A stretch of DNA of 64,000 bases from Streptomyces toyocaensis (GTDB lineage: Bacteria > Actinomycetota > Actinomycetes > Streptomycetales > Streptomycetaceae). The notes under the pieces were generated by a model. That model was not told the DNA's origin, did not search any database, and saw only the letters and a program-made list of their open reading frames with translations. Below, piece after piece: positions 1 through 9,140 of this stretch (positions are counted from its first letter, which is position 1; the number at the start of each line of letters is the position of its first letter). The stretch covers positions 62,001-126,000 of the forward strand of contig NZ_JFCB01000011.1 in NCBI RefSeq assembly GCF_000725125.1. The letters run 5' to 3'. The position numbers and the translations under genes were made by a program.

Positions 1-563
1 GAGACGGCCCCCGGCGGCCTGGCCGGCACCAGGGTCCGCACGAGGCCGCGCAGCCAGGGCCGGCCCGCCCCGCCGGACGCCTCCCGCATCCGTGTCAGGG
101 CCCCGACCGGCGGGATCCGCAGCGTGCCGAGGACCACCCCGTCGCTGTCGTCCACCAGGAGGTCCATCCGCTGCTCGGCCCCGTCCAGCACCGCCCGTGC
201 CGCCGCCACCGCGCCCGTGGGCACCCCCAGCGACCGGGCGAGGGAGACCGCGCCGCCCACCGGCACCAGCGACAGCGCGCACCCGGCCAGCTCCCGCCGC
301 CGGTGCAGCAGCGTCACCGTCCGCACCAGGGCGCGGTCGTCGCCGACCACCACCGGCCGCCGCGCCCCGCGCCGTGCCAGCGCCCGGGCGAACTCCTCCG
401 GACCGTCCGGCAGGCACACCTTGGCGCCCGCCGCACCCGCGCTCAGCACGTCCTTCGCGATCCGGACGGACTCGCCGTCCGCCCGCCGGGCGACCGGATC
501 GACGACCACCAGGAGCTGATCGGACGTCGCGGAAAAGGTCCTGGAAGTCGCCACCTCGGCCAT
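1..563 (-). CDS. diacylglycerol kinase-like protein (3' part cut off by window edge)
   Basis: The gene runs leftward from an ATG at 561-563 and leaves the window after about 187 codons. The N-terminal part resembles the diacylglycerol kinase catalytic domain: an opening hydrophobic strand LLVVVDPVARR, then VVVGDDRALVR where the family has its GGDG nucleotide-binding loop, then PVGGAVSLARSLGVP where the family has P-x-G-T-x-N-DFAR-x-LGIP, followed by a helix ending AVLDG. Both signature motifs are degenerate, so kinase activity is uncertain. It is divergent from purA, with 185 bp between the two starts. The family role would be phosphorylation of diacylglycerol or a related lipid at the membrane. 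Family membership is likely; substrate and activity are inferred. Confidence 0.72.
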   Translation of the reverse strand, partial: MAEVATSRTFSATSDQLLVVVDPVARRADGESVRIAKDVLSAGAAGAKVCLPDGPEEFARALARRGARRPVVVGDDRALVRTVTLLHRRRELAGCALSLVPVGGAVSLARSLGVPTGAVAAARAVLDGAEQRMDLLVDDSDGVVLGTLRIPPVGALTRMREASGGAGRPWLRGLVRTLVPARPPGAV

Positions 564-596
564 GCCTCGCTTCCTCGGGTAGCATCTTTGTGCAAG

Positions 597-624
597 AGCC
601 CCTTGCGCTATTGCGCCAGGGGCT
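597..624. other. stem-loop in the divergent purA promoter region
   Basis: AGCCCC at 597-602 pairs with GGGGCT at 619-624, and GCGC/GCGC pairs inside it. It lies between the two divergent starts, in the 5' leader of the leftward gene or upstream of the purA promoter. No T-run follows it, so a regulatory or leader role is as likely as termination. Confidence 0.4.
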
Positions 625-748
625 TCGTCTATTCCGGGGCATCCGGTCCGACGGTTGGCGGCCAACGGTGGTCGCGGTGCACGCGGCGGTGATCCTCCGT
701 GTGCGCCCCTGACCTTGGACATGCCCCGCCCGGAAGGGGTGTACGCGC

Positions 749-2032
749 GTGCCCGCACTTGTGCTGCTCGGTGCTCAGTGGGGTGACGAAGGCAAGGGAA
801 AGGCGACGGACCTGCTCGGTGGTTCCGTCGACTATGTGGTGCGCTACCAGGGCGGCAACAACGCCGGCCACACGGTAGTCGTGGGTGACCAGAAGTACGC
901 CCTCCACCTGCTCCCTTCCGGAATCCTGTCCCCCGGCTGCACGCCGGTCATCGGTAACGGCGTCGTCGTCGACCCGTCGGTCCTGCTCTCCGAGCTGAGC
1001 GGTCTGAACGAGCGCGGCGTCGACACGTCCAAGCTCCTGATCAGCGGAAACGCGCACATCATCACGCCGTACAACGTGACGGTGGACAAGGTGACCGAGC
1101 GCTTCCTCGGAAAGCGCAAGATCGGGACGACGGGCCGGGGCATCGGCCCGACCTACGCCGACAAGATCAACCGCGTCGGCATCCGCGTCCAGGACCTGTA
1201 CGACGAGTCCATCCTCACCCAGAAGGTGGAGGCGGCCCTCGACGTCAAGAACCAGATGCTGACCAAGCTCTACAACCGGCGCGCCATCGCGGTGGAGCAG
1301 GTGGTCGAGGAGCTGCTGGTCTACGCGGACAAGCTCGCCCCGTACGTCGCCGACACGGTGCTGGTGCTGAACGAGGCGCTGGAGCAGGACAAGGTGGTCC
1401 TCTTCGAGGGCGGCCAGGGCACGCTCCTCGACATCGACCACGGCACATATCCCTTCGTCACCTCGTCCAACCCGACCGCGGGCGGAGCCTGCACGGGCGC
1501 GGGCGTGGGTCCGACGAAGATCAGCCGCGTCATCGGCATCCTCAAGGCGTACACGACCCGCGTCGGCGCCGGTCCGTTCCCCACCGAGCTCTTCGACGAG
1601 GACGGCGAGGCCCTGCGCCGCATCGGCGGCGAGCGCGGTGTCACCACCGGCCGCGACCGCCGCTGCGGCTGGTTCGACGCGGTGATCGCCCGCTACGCCA
1701 CCCGCGTCAACGGCCTCACCGACTTCTTCCTCACCAAGCTCGACGTCCTCACCGGCTGGGAGCAGATCCCGGTCTGCGTGGCGTACGAGATCGACGGCCG
1801 GCGCGTCGAGGAGCTGCCGTACTCGCAGACCGACTTCCACCACGCGAAGCCCGTCTACGAGATGCTGCCGGGCTGGAGCGAGGACATCAGCAAGGCGAAG
1901 TCCTTCTCCGACCTGCCGAAGAACGCCCAGGCGTACGTCAAGGCCCTGGAGGAGATGTCCGGCGCCCCGATCTCCGCGATCGGCGTGGGCCCGGGCCGCG
2001 ACGAGACGATCGAGATCAACTCGTTCCTCTAG
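749..2032 (+). CDS. purA: adenylosuccinate synthetase
   Basis: GTP-dependent ligase joining IMP and aspartate to adenylosuccinate, the first committed step from IMP to AMP; cytoplasmic. The 427-residue protein has full family length. It carries the N-terminal GTP-binding loop GDEGKGK (residues 12-18), the IMP-binding GGNNAGHTV near residue 37, and [10 protein letters not shown] and [12 protein letters not shown] further on. The start is the GTG that gives [18 protein letters not shown], the standard actinomycete N terminus. It is transcribed alone, divergent from the kinase-like gene, and is closed by a perfect palindromic terminator. Confidence 0.98.
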   Translation: MPALVLLGAQWGDEGKGKATDLLGGSVDYVVRYQGGNNAGHTVVVGDQKYALHLLPSGILSPGCTPVIGNGVVVDPSVLLSELSGLNERGVDTSKLLISGNAHIITPYNVTVDKVTERFLGKRKIGTTGRGIGPTYADKINRVGIRVQDLYDESILTQKVEAALDVKNQMLTKLYNRRAIAVEQVVEELLVYADKLAPYVADTVLVLNEALEQDKVVLFEGGQGTLLDIDHGTYPFVTSSNPTAGGACTGAGVGPTKISRVIGILKAYTTRVGAGPFPTELFDEDGEALRRIGGERGVTTGRDRRCGWFDAVIARYATRVNGLTDFFLTKLDVLTGWEQIPVCVAYEIDGRRVEELPYSQTDFHHAKPVYEMLPGWSEDISKAKSFSDLPKNAQAYVKALEEMSGAPISAIGVGPGRDETIEINSFL

Positions 2033-2041
2033 CCGGACCCG

Positions 2042-2077
2042 CCGTTCACCGGTGCCCGCGCGGGCACCGGTGAACGG
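2042..2077 (+). terminator. purA terminator (36-nt perfect palindrome)
   Basis: Arms 2042-2059 (CCGTTCACCGGTGCCCGC) and 2060-2077 are exact reverse complements with no spacer, 10 bp after the purA stop. There is no T-tail, as is common for Streptomyces terminators. It also lies downstream of the convergent gene ending at 2124 and may serve both. Confidence 0.85.
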
Positions 2078-2123
2078 ACACGGTCCGAGGGCCGGAGGCC
2101 GGCGGGGCGGATCACGCCGCGCC

Positions 2124-2774
2124 CTAGCTGAACACGATCATCGAGCCCTGGGCCAGGCTCCGGGTCGCCGCCGCGTGCAGGCCCAGCCAGACATGGCGTT
2201 CGCGGGCGAAGGGGCTGGGGTCGTACGGGGCCGGGACGGCAGGCTCCTCCAGTTCCGTCGGCCCGTGCGGGGGCTCGGGAGGCGACGGGGGGTTCGCCGG
2301 GTCGATGCCGATGGACGGGGCGACGAGTTCCAGTTCGCGCAGCAGGGCGTGGGAGGAGCCCAGCGGACCGCCACCGGCGAGGAGTTCGTCACTGGAGAGC
2401 GGGTGCGGGAAGTCGACGGGGACGTACGCGCCCGCGTGGTCGTAGTGCCACACCAGATGGGACTGCTGCGCCGTCGTCTCGAACATCTCCAGCAACTGCT
2501 CGTAGTCGCCGCCCAGTTCGTCCACCGGGGTGACCGGGAGCCCGCACACCTGGAGCAGGTACACCCGGCGCAGGAAGTGCAGCGCGTCGTAGTCGAACCC
2601 CGCGACCGGGGCCACCTCTCCGGTCAGTCCGGGCATGTACTGGTACACCGGCACCGGTGGCAGCCCCGCCCCGGCCAGCACCGCGTTGTACTGCGCGAGT
2701 TCCTCGGCGAACGGATTGTCGGGCGTGTGGCACAACACGTCGACGAGCGGTACCAGCCACAGGTCACAGGCCAA
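2124..2774 (-). CDS. conserved hypothetical protein
   Basis: A 216-residue soluble protein that I do not recognise. It starts at a TTG with a good GAGGAG ribosome-binding site seven bases upstream, giving MACDLWLVPLVDVLCH. The first half is globular and acidic with many aromatic residues (for example SHLVWHYDHAGAYVP). A proline-rich stretch near residues 160-185 precedes a short C-terminal helix. There is no signal peptide or membrane segment. It lies 45 bp downstream of, and in the same direction as, the GntR regulator, so the two may be co-transcribed. No function is assigned. Confidence 0.75.
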   Translation of the reverse strand: MACDLWLVPLVDVLCHTPDNPFAEELAQYNAVLAGAGLPPVPVYQYMPGLTGEVAPVAGFDYDALHFLRRVYLLQVCGLPVTPVDELGGDYEQLLEMFETTAQQSHLVWHYDHAGAYVPVDFPHPLSSDELLAGGGPLGSSHALLRELELVAPSIGIDPANPPSPPEPPHGPTELEEPAVPAPYDPSPFARERHVWLGLHAAATRSLAQGSMIVFS

Positions 2775-2818
2775 AGGAGGGCTCCTCGCATCACGCGGTC
2801 GTCGGGGTGGTCACCCTG

Positions 2819-3592
2819 TCAGGGAAGGGTATCGGCGCCCGGTGCGGGCGGCTCCTGTCGTGCGGACCGTTGTGCAGGTCCCTTACCCGTCCCACCGTCC
2901 GTCAGCCCCTCGACGAGGGACAACGAGTGCGCGTTGTACGCCTCGACGATCGCGCGGGCGGAATCGGTGTCACGGCGCGTCAGCGCATCGACCAGAGCGG
3001 TGTGTTCGGACCACAGCCGGCCGCGCAGATCGGGCAGCCGCCGCAGGTGCTGCACCGCGTACACCCACCCCTGGACGCGCAGCCGGTGCAGGAAGTCGGT
3101 GAGGTAGGGGTTGCCGAACACGGACACGAGTTCGCGCCAGAAGCGCAGGTCGTAGCCGATGAGCACGGTGACGTCGCCGGCCAGGGCCGCGCGCTGGGCC
3201 TCCTCGCCGCGCCTGCGCACCCCGGCGAGGGCGGCGGCGACCCGGGGCTCCTCCGGCCGGACCTCGGCCAGGTGGCCGTCGGCCAGCGCGTGGAACATGC
3301 CGTCGATCACCAGACTGCGGGCCTCGATCATGCCGCGGAAGTCGTCGCCGGAGTACTCGTGCACACGGAAGCCGCGGTGCTGGTCGGCGTCGAGCAGCCC
3401 CTGCGCCGACAGGTCGACCAGCGCCTCCCGCACGGGGGTCGCGGACACGCCGTACTGCTCGGCGATCTCCTTGACGGTGAACTCCTGCCCCGGCTGGAGC
3501 CGCCCGGCCAGCACCTCGTCACGGAGCGCGTCGGCGATCTGCTGCCGCAGGGTGCTGCGGGTCACTGTCACATGGCCGCTGCTGCCGGGCAT
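2819..3592 (-). CDS. GntR-family transcriptional regulator (FCD type)
   Basis: A DNA-binding repressor or activator of the FadR/FCD subfamily, 257 residues from an ATG with GAGGGAGA about ten bases upstream. Residues about 10-70 form the winged helix (RQQIADALRDEVLAG, VKEIAEQYGVSATPVREAL). The remainder is an all-helical ligand-binding FCD-type domain with EARSLVIDGMFHAL and a late SEHTALVDALTRRD helix. It sits directly downstream of a class III aminotransferase on the same strand, a common arrangement for regulators of amine or amino-acid catabolism. That link is inferred. The effector is unknown. Confidence 0.88.
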   Translation of the reverse strand: MPGSSGHVTVTRSTLRQQIADALRDEVLAGRLQPGQEFTVKEIAEQYGVSATPVREALVDLSAQGLLDADQHRGFRVHEYSGDDFRGMIEARSLVIDGMFHALADGHLAEVRPEEPRVAAALAGVRRRGEEAQRAALAGDVTVLIGYDLRFWRELVSVFGNPYLTDFLHRLRVQGWVYAVQHLRRLPDLRGRLWSEHTALVDALTRRDTDSARAIVEAYNAHSLSLVEGLTDGGTGKGPAQRSARQEPPAPGADTLP

Positions 3593-3690
3593 GGTCGGGG
3601 CGTCTCCCTCATCGCGTTCGAGTGACGTGCACGCAAATGTCCACGGGCACGCCACCTTACGCGGTCGGGTGAGGTGGGGAGCGTTCGAAC

Positions 3691-3719
3691 GGGCGCGGGG
3701 GAGAGCCCGCCCCGCGCCC
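3691..3719 (-). terminator. terminator after the aminotransferase gene
   Basis: GGGCGCGGGG at 3691-3700 pairs with CCCCGCGCCC at 3710-3719 across a nine-base loop, 34 bp past the stop of the leftward aminotransferase gene. Confidence 0.65.
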
Positions 3720-3752
3720 GTCCCGGCCGGTCACCCCGGCCGTGCCGTTCGG

Positions 3753-5108
3753 TCACCCGGTGTAGCTGTCCGCCACCGTGAGGGCCGCGTCCAGCGCCGC
3801 CAGCCCTTCCTTCAGTTCCGCCTCGCTCGCGTTGCACGGCGGCACCACGTGGGTGCGGTTCATGTTCACGAAGGGCCAGATGCCGCCCTCCTTCGCGGCG
3901 GCGGCGAAGGCGGCCATCGGCGCGTTCGCCTCGCCGGCCGCGTTGTACGGCACCAGCGGCTCCCGGGTCTCCCGGTCGCGCACCAGCTCCAGCGCCCAGA
4001 ACATCCCGACGCCGCGCACCTCGCCGACGGAGGGATGCCGCTCGGCGAGCGCCCGCAGCTCCGGCCCGACGAGGGAGGCGCCCAGCCGGGCCGCGTTCTC
4101 GACGACGCCCTCCTCGGCCATGACGTTGATCGTGGCCACCGCGGCCGCGCACGCCAGCGGGTGCCCGGAGTACGTCAGACCGCCGGGGTAGGGCCGCTTG
4201 CCGAACGTCTCCGCCAGGGCGCCGGAGATCGCGACGCCGCCCAGCGGGACGTACCCGCTGTTCACGCCCTTGGCGAAGGTCAGCAGGTCGGGCGTGACGC
4301 CGAACAGGTCCGCCGCGAACCACTCACCGGTCCGCCCGAAGCCGGCCATGACCTCGTCCAGGACGAAGACGATCCCGTACTTGTCGCACAGCTCGCGCAC
4401 ACCGGCGAGGTAGCCGGGCGGCGGGACCATGATCCCGGCCGTGCCCGGGACGGTCTCCAGGATGATCGCCGCGATGGTCGAGGGCCCCTCGAAGGCGATC
4501 GTCGTCTCCAGGTGCTCCAGCGCCCGGGCGCACTCCTGCTCCTCGGTCTCGGCGTAGAAGCGGGAGCGGTACAGGTAGGGCGCCCAGAAGTGCACGACCC
4601 CGGCCGTGCCGCTGTCCGAGGCCCAGCGGCGGGGGTCGCCGGTGACGTTCACGGCCTGCTGCGTGCCGCCGTGGTAAGAGCGGTAGGCGGAGAGCACCTT
4701 GGGGCGTCCGGTGTGCAGCCGCGCCATGCGCAGGGCGTGCTCGACGGCGTCGGCGCCGCCGTTGGTGAAGAAGATCTTGTCCAGGTCGCCCGGGGTCCGC
4801 TCGGCGATCAGCCGGGCCGCCTCCGACCGCGCCTCGACGGCGAACGCGGGCGCGAACGTCGTCAGCCGGGCCGCCTGCTCCTGGATCGCGGCGACGACCT
4901 TCGGGTGCTGGTAGCCGATGTTCGTGTAGACGAGTCCACTGGCGAAGTCGAGATAGCGCCGGCCGTCGTAGTCCCAGAAGTACGACCCCTCCGCCCCGGC
5001 GACGGCGAGCGGGTCGATGAGTTCCTGGGCGGACCAGGAGTGGAACACATGGGCACGGTCGGCGGCCTTGACGGCGGCGCCGGCCTCGGGGTTCGGCTGA
5101 GGGGTCAT
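3753..5108 (-). CDS. class III PLP-dependent aminotransferase
   Basis: Fold-type I aminotransferase of the omega/class III group, 451 residues. The cofactor features are visible: FFTNGGADAVEHALRMAR (phosphate loop), SYHGGT, FVLDEVMAGFGRTGEWFA (Asp of the pyridine nitrogen), and FAKGVNSGYVPLGG with the Schiff-base lysine. The family transfers an amino group between an amine or omega-amino acid and a keto acid; the substrate cannot be read from sequence. The ATG at 5108 gives MTPQPNPEAG. The ribosome-binding site is poor, so the start is provisional. The gene is divergent from the DJ-1/MarR pair and shares the 175-bp control region that contains the palindromic operator. Confidence 0.92.
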   Translation of the reverse strand: MTPQPNPEAGAAVKAADRAHVFHSWSAQELIDPLAVAGAEGSYFWDYDGRRYLDFASGLVYTNIGYQHPKVVAAIQEQAARLTTFAPAFAVEARSEAARLIAERTPGDLDKIFFTNGGADAVEHALRMARLHTGRPKVLSAYRSYHGGTQQAVNVTGDPRRWASDSGTAGVVHFWAPYLYRSRFYAETEEQECARALEHLETTIAFEGPSTIAAIILETVPGTAGIMVPPPGYLAGVRELCDKYGIVFVLDEVMAGFGRTGEWFAADLFGVTPDLLTFAKGVNSGYVPLGGVAISGALAETFGKRPYPGGLTYSGHPLACAAAVATINVMAEEGVVENAARLGASLVGPELRALAERHPSVGEVRGVGMFWALELVRDRETREPLVPYNAAGEANAPMAAFAAAAKEGGIWPFVNMNRTHVVPPCNASEAELKEGLAALDAALTVADSYTG

Positions 5109-5210
5109 GGCGCCGAGGGTAAGCCGGGGCGAAGGGGCGGCGACATCGGCGGCCTGTCTGCGGTCGGGGACTTTCCGCGACAGGTTGTCGACAGCCGCCC
5201 GGGCGATGCT

Positions 5211-5246
5211 TTGACAGCAGTCTGTCGACATGACAGACTGCTGTCA
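5211..5246. promoter_or_regulatory. MarR-type palindromic operator overlapping a promoter
   Basis: TGACAGCAGTCTGTC (5212-5226) and its exact reverse complement (5232-5246) are separated by five bases. Each arm is itself a near-palindrome GACAG-N4-CTGTC, so the site could hold two dimers. TTGACA at 5211 followed by CAGACT at 5234 (17-bp spacer) reads as a promoter for the rightward DJ-1/MarR genes, placing the operator over the -35/-10 region. The likely ligand is the MarR protein at 5885, by autoregulation. Confidence 0.8.
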
Positions 5247-5282
5247 TTGCTGATGGTCACACACCCACCTCAGGGAGCGGTC

Positions 5283-5888
5283 ATGACCCGCAAGCCCGTG
5301 CACCTCGCCCTCTACGACACCTTCGCCGACTGGGAGACCGGTCACGCCACCGCCCACCTCGCGCTCGCCGGCTACGCGGTGCGCACCGTCACCCCGTCCG
5401 GAGAGCCGGTCACCGGAATCGGCGGACTCCGGGTGCTCTCCGACCTCGCGCTCGACGAGTTGCGCCCCCAGGACAGCTCGCTGCTGATCCTCACCGGCGC
5501 CGCCCGCTGGGACGAGGGCGACGACCTCGCTCCCTTCGCCCGTACCGCCCGCGCCTTCCTCGACGCCGGTGTGCCCGTGGCCGCGATCTGCGGAGCCACC
5601 GCCGGGCTGGCCCGGGAGGGGCTGCTCGACGACCGGGCGCACACCAGCGGCGCCGCCGCCTACCTCGCCATGACCGGATACGCGGGCGCCGGCCGGTACG
5701 TCGAGGCCGACGCCGTCACCGACGGCGGACTCGTCACCGCCGGGCCGACGGAGCCCGTCGCCTTCGCCCGCGAGATCTTCCGGCTGCTCGGCGCCTACGA
5801 CGAGAAGGTGACCGACGCCTGGTACCGGCTGTTCCACGACTCCGACCCGGAGGCGTTCGCCGCGTACGAGGAGGCGCTGAGCCGGTGA
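5283..5888 (+). CDS. DJ-1/PfpI family protein
   Basis: A 201-residue class I glutamine-amidotransferase-like protein of the DJ-1/PfpI superfamily. The nucleophile-elbow cysteine is visible in VAAICGATAGLAREGLL near residue 100, and the domain opens HLALYDTFADWETGHA. Family members act as stress-response deglycases, proteases or chaperones; which applies here is unknown. The ATG has AGGGAG upstream. It is the first gene behind the palindromic operator and overlaps the MarR gene by four bases (GTGA), so the pair is one operon. Confidence 0.9.
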   Translation: MTRKPVHLALYDTFADWETGHATAHLALAGYAVRTVTPSGEPVTGIGGLRVLSDLALDELRPQDSSLLILTGAARWDEGDDLAPFARTARAFLDAGVPVAAICGATAGLAREGLLDDRAHTSGAAAYLAMTGYAGAGRYVEADAVTDGGLVTAGPTEPVAFAREIFRLLGAYDEKVTDAWYRLFHDSDPEAFAAYEEALSR

Positions 5889-6355
5889 GCCGCGAACGGC
5901 AGGACCTCCTCAGCCGCGGCGCGCTCGGCGCCTTCCGGCTGAACGGCCGGTTCCTCGCGGTCGCCGAGGAGCTGTCCCGCCCCGCCGGGATCACCGCGGC
6001 CTGGTGGCAGGTGCTCGGCGCGGTCCTCGGCGAACCGCTGCCGGTCTCCGGGATCGCCAGGGCCATGGGCATCACCCGGCAGAGCGTGCAGCGCATCGCC
6101 GACCTGCTGGTCGAGCGCGGCCTCGCCGAGTACCGGTCCAACCCCGCCCACCGCCGCGCCAAACTCCTCGCCCCGACCGAGGAGGGCCGCGCCGCGATCG
6201 CCCGCATCGACCCCGGTCACGCCGCCTTCGCGGAGCGGCTGGCGAAGGCGTACGAGGAGACGCACGGCGAGGGTGAACTCGCCCGCGCGGTACAGGCGAT
6301 CGAGCGTCTGTCGGAGGTGCTCGACACCCTCGGTCCGCCTGTTACGGAACCGTAG
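5885..6355 (+). CDS. MarR-family transcriptional regulator
   Basis: A 156-residue winged-helix regulator starting at a GTG that overlaps the stop of the DJ-1 gene. The recognition helix region reads VSGIARAMGITRQSVQRIADLLVERGLAEY, followed by the wing NPAHRRAKLLAPTEEG and a C-terminal dimerisation helix. Such repressors usually bind palindromes in their own promoter and release on binding a small aromatic or oxidant. The site at 5211-5246 fits that model. The translational coupling suggests it controls the DJ-1-like gene and possibly the divergent aminotransferase. Confidence 0.92.
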   Translation: MSRERQDLLSRGALGAFRLNGRFLAVAEELSRPAGITAAWWQVLGAVLGEPLPVSGIARAMGITRQSVQRIADLLVERGLAEYRSNPAHRRAKLLAPTEEGRAAIARIDPGHAAFAERLAKAYEETHGEGELARAVQAIERLSEVLDTLGPPVTEP

Positions 6356-6433
6356 ACGACGCCCGGCCCGCCTGGCACCGGCCCCGCACTATCCTCGATC
6401 CGTTGCTCACTGCAGGGGGAAGGCGGCGCAGCG

Positions 6434-9045
6434 ATGGACAAGCTGGGGGGCGGGGATCCGCGGAGAATCGGGGCGTACCGGCTGCTGGCGCGGCTCGGTG
6501 CCGGCGGCATGGGGCAGGTCTACCTCGCCCGCTCCGACCGGGGGCGCACGGTCGCCGTGAAGCTGGTCCGCGAGGAGCTGGCCCGGCAGGAGGAGTTCCG
6601 GGCGCGCTTCCGCCAGGAGGTGCGGGCCGCCCGGCAGGTCGGCGGCGACTGGACGGCGCCGGTGCTGGACGCGGACACCGAGGCGCCCGTGCCCTGGGTC
6701 GCCACCGGGTACGTCGCGGGCCCCAGTCTCCAGCAGGTGGTCGGGCACGATCACGGGGCACTGCCCGAGCGGTCGGTGCGCATCCTCGCCGCCGGTCTCG
6801 CGCACGCGCTGAAGGACATCCACGCCGCCGGGATCGTCCACCGCGACCTCAAGCCGTCCAACGTGCTCGTCACCATCGACGGTCCCCGGGTCATCGACTT
6901 CGGGATCGCGCGGGCGCTGGAGACGGTGACCGACGGAGGGCTCACCCGCACCGGCGCGCTCGTCGGCTCGCCCGGCTTCATGGCACCCGAGCAGGTGCGC
7001 GGCGACCGCATCACGCCGGCCTGCGACGTGTTCTGCCTCGGCTCGGTGCTCGCCTACGCCGCGACCGGCGCCCTCCCCTTCGGCACCGCCAACAGCGGGG
7101 TGCACGCCCTGATGTTCCGCATCGCCCAGGAGGAACCCGACCTGGAGCGGGTGCCCGAGGGGCTCGCCGACCTCGTACGCGACTGCCTGCGGAAGGACCC
7201 GGCCGCACGGCCCACGCTCGACCGGGTGCTGGAACGCACCGGTGCGGAGGACACCGTCGTCGACGGCCGTTCCCGTGACCCCTGGCTGCCGAGCGCCCTG
7301 GTCGCCCAGCTCGGCCGCCACGCGGTACGGCTGCTCGACGCGGAGGACCCGGAGGCCCCGGAGACGTCCGACCAGTCGCCGGCACCGGCGGGCCGAGGAC
7401 CGGCGTCCGCACCACCGCCCTGGCCCCCCGTCGCACAGCCGGGCGTGCCCGGGGCGGCCGCTTCCGGCGGCCCGCGGCCGGGCGCGCCGGGTCCGGCCTC
7501 GCCCGGCACCGCGCAGGCGGGCGTGCCCGGAGGGGTTGTTCCCGCCGCACCGGGTCCGGGCGTGCCCGGAGCCGCCGATCCCGCCGCTGCTGCAGCCGGG
7601 TCGGCCACTCCCACCGCGCCGCGCGCGAGGCACCCGGGCGCGCCCGGAGCGGCCGCCCCCGCCGCCGGCCACCAGGCCCCTCCCGCGCCGCAGCATGGCG
7701 CCCCGCCGGACCGGGGCAGCCGGTGCCCTCCGGGCCGGACGCACCGGTCCCCACGCAGCCGCAGGCTCCTGCGCCCGGGCAGCCGCAGGCGCCCACTCCC
7801 GGTTCCGGGCAGCCGCAGGTCTCTGCTCCCGGCGTCGGGCAGCCGCACGCATCCGCTCCCGCTCCCGGTTCCGGGCAGCCGCAGGCATCCGCATCCGCTC
7901 CCGGGCAGCCGCAGGCGCCCACTCCCGGTTCCGGGCAGCCGCAGGTCTCTGCTCCCGGCGTCGGGCAGCCGCAGGCATCCGCTCCCGCTCCCGGTTCCGG
8001 GCAGCTGCAGGCATCCGCTCCCGCTCCCGGGCAGCCGCTGACGTCCTTCGGCGGTCGGGTGGATGCCCCTCGCTCCGGTCACCCCGACGCGCTCGGCCCG
8101 GGCGCGGGGCCGCAGGGTCCGCCGGGGCCGGGTGGGTCCGCCGGGGCGGACGGGCGGGCGGCGTCCGCCGCGGGGCCGCCGGGCACCACCCCCGAGCACG
8201 CGCGCGCCGCCGACGACTCCGCCGCGCCGCCCCCGCCGGGGCAGCCGGGCGTGAACCACCTCCCCACCCTGGTCGCCGGCCGGAACACCCCGGCCCCGCC
8301 TCCCGGCCCGGCACCGGGCGGTGCGTACGGCCATGCCCAGCAGCACCCCCAGCCCCCCGCGTACGGCTACCCGTACGACGGCCACGGCGCCGGCCGGACC
8401 CCGCCGTACGGACCGCCGCCGTTCGGGCAGGCCCCGCCGCCGTACGGCCCGGTGTCCGAGCCGCGCAGGGACGGCCGGTCCACCGCCTTCCTCGTGGTGA
8501 TCGCGCTGGTCGTCGCGCTCGCCGCGGGAGGCTCCGTGTACGCGCTGATGAGCGGCGGCGACGGCGAGCACCGCGCCGGCGGCGACCCCTCGGCGTCCTC
8601 CTCGCCGAGCGGCACGTCGCGGAGCACGGGTCCGGGCACGCCCGGCACCGACCCGCCGTCCGGCCCACAGCAGCCGAGCACCTCCGCACCGGCGGACGGA
8701 ACGATCCCGGCGGAGTTCCTGGGGAACTGGTCCACCACCATCGACAACGCGACCGGGCAGCACAGCCGCCGGCTGACCGTCCAGCAGGGCGAGGTCGGCG
8801 ACACGGTGATGTCCCTCGTCGCCGACGGACCCACCGGGAGCGGCACCTACCACTGCGTCTTCGAGGCCCGGCTCACCGCCACCTCCGGCGGCCGGCTGGA
8901 CCTCGGCCCGTCCTCCGTCACGGACGGCCGGCCGCGCAGCGCCTGCACCCCGGGGTCCGCCAGCGAGATCGCCCTGCTCCCCGACGGCTCCCTGAGGCGC
9001 GTGAACACGGGCAACGGCGAACAGCTCACCTACACCCGCGACTGA
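6434..9045 (+). CDS. membrane Ser/Thr protein kinase, reading frame broken near 7700
   Basis: The kinase domain (residues about 14-280 from the ATG at 6434) is complete: GAGGMGQVYLA, VAVKLV, IVHRDLKPSNVL, VIDFGIA, SPGFMAPEQV. A Pro/Ala/Gly linker follows in the same frame to about 7700. The continuation (PQAPAPGQPQAP repeats, transmembrane helix STAFLVVIALVVALAAGG near 8480-8540, and an extracellular domain with GNWSTTIDN ending at 9045) is one frame over. If read without a shift, the first frame ends at 8041 in an arginine-rich tail that looks out of frame. One base appears to be missing around 7698-7711, in the run GGCGCCCCGCC. It could be a true frameshift or a sequencing error. GGGGGAAGG precedes the start. 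Confidence 0.85.
7777..8028 (+). repeat. two tandem 126-bp copies within the kinase linker
   Basis: The unit beginning GGGCAGCCGCAGGCGCCC at 7777 starts again at 7903, giving a period of 126 bp (42 codons). Inside each unit are shorter repeats encoding Pro-Gln-(Ala/Val)-x-Ala-Pro-Gly. The period is a multiple of three, so gain or loss of a unit changes linker length without changing frame. Confidence 0.85.
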
Positions 9046-9140
9046 CGGACGCACGGCGCCAGGTCCCCGCTGCCGCACGGCCGTACGTGGCCACCCGGTC
9101 GGCGGGGCGGCGGTGGCGGTCCACACCGTGACGGCGCGGC

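Noticed and set aside
3159..5888. A 909-codon rightward open frame
   Set aside because: It is antisense to the GntR and aminotransferase genes and low-complexity Arg/Gly/Ala. Only its last 201 codons are the DJ-1 gene.
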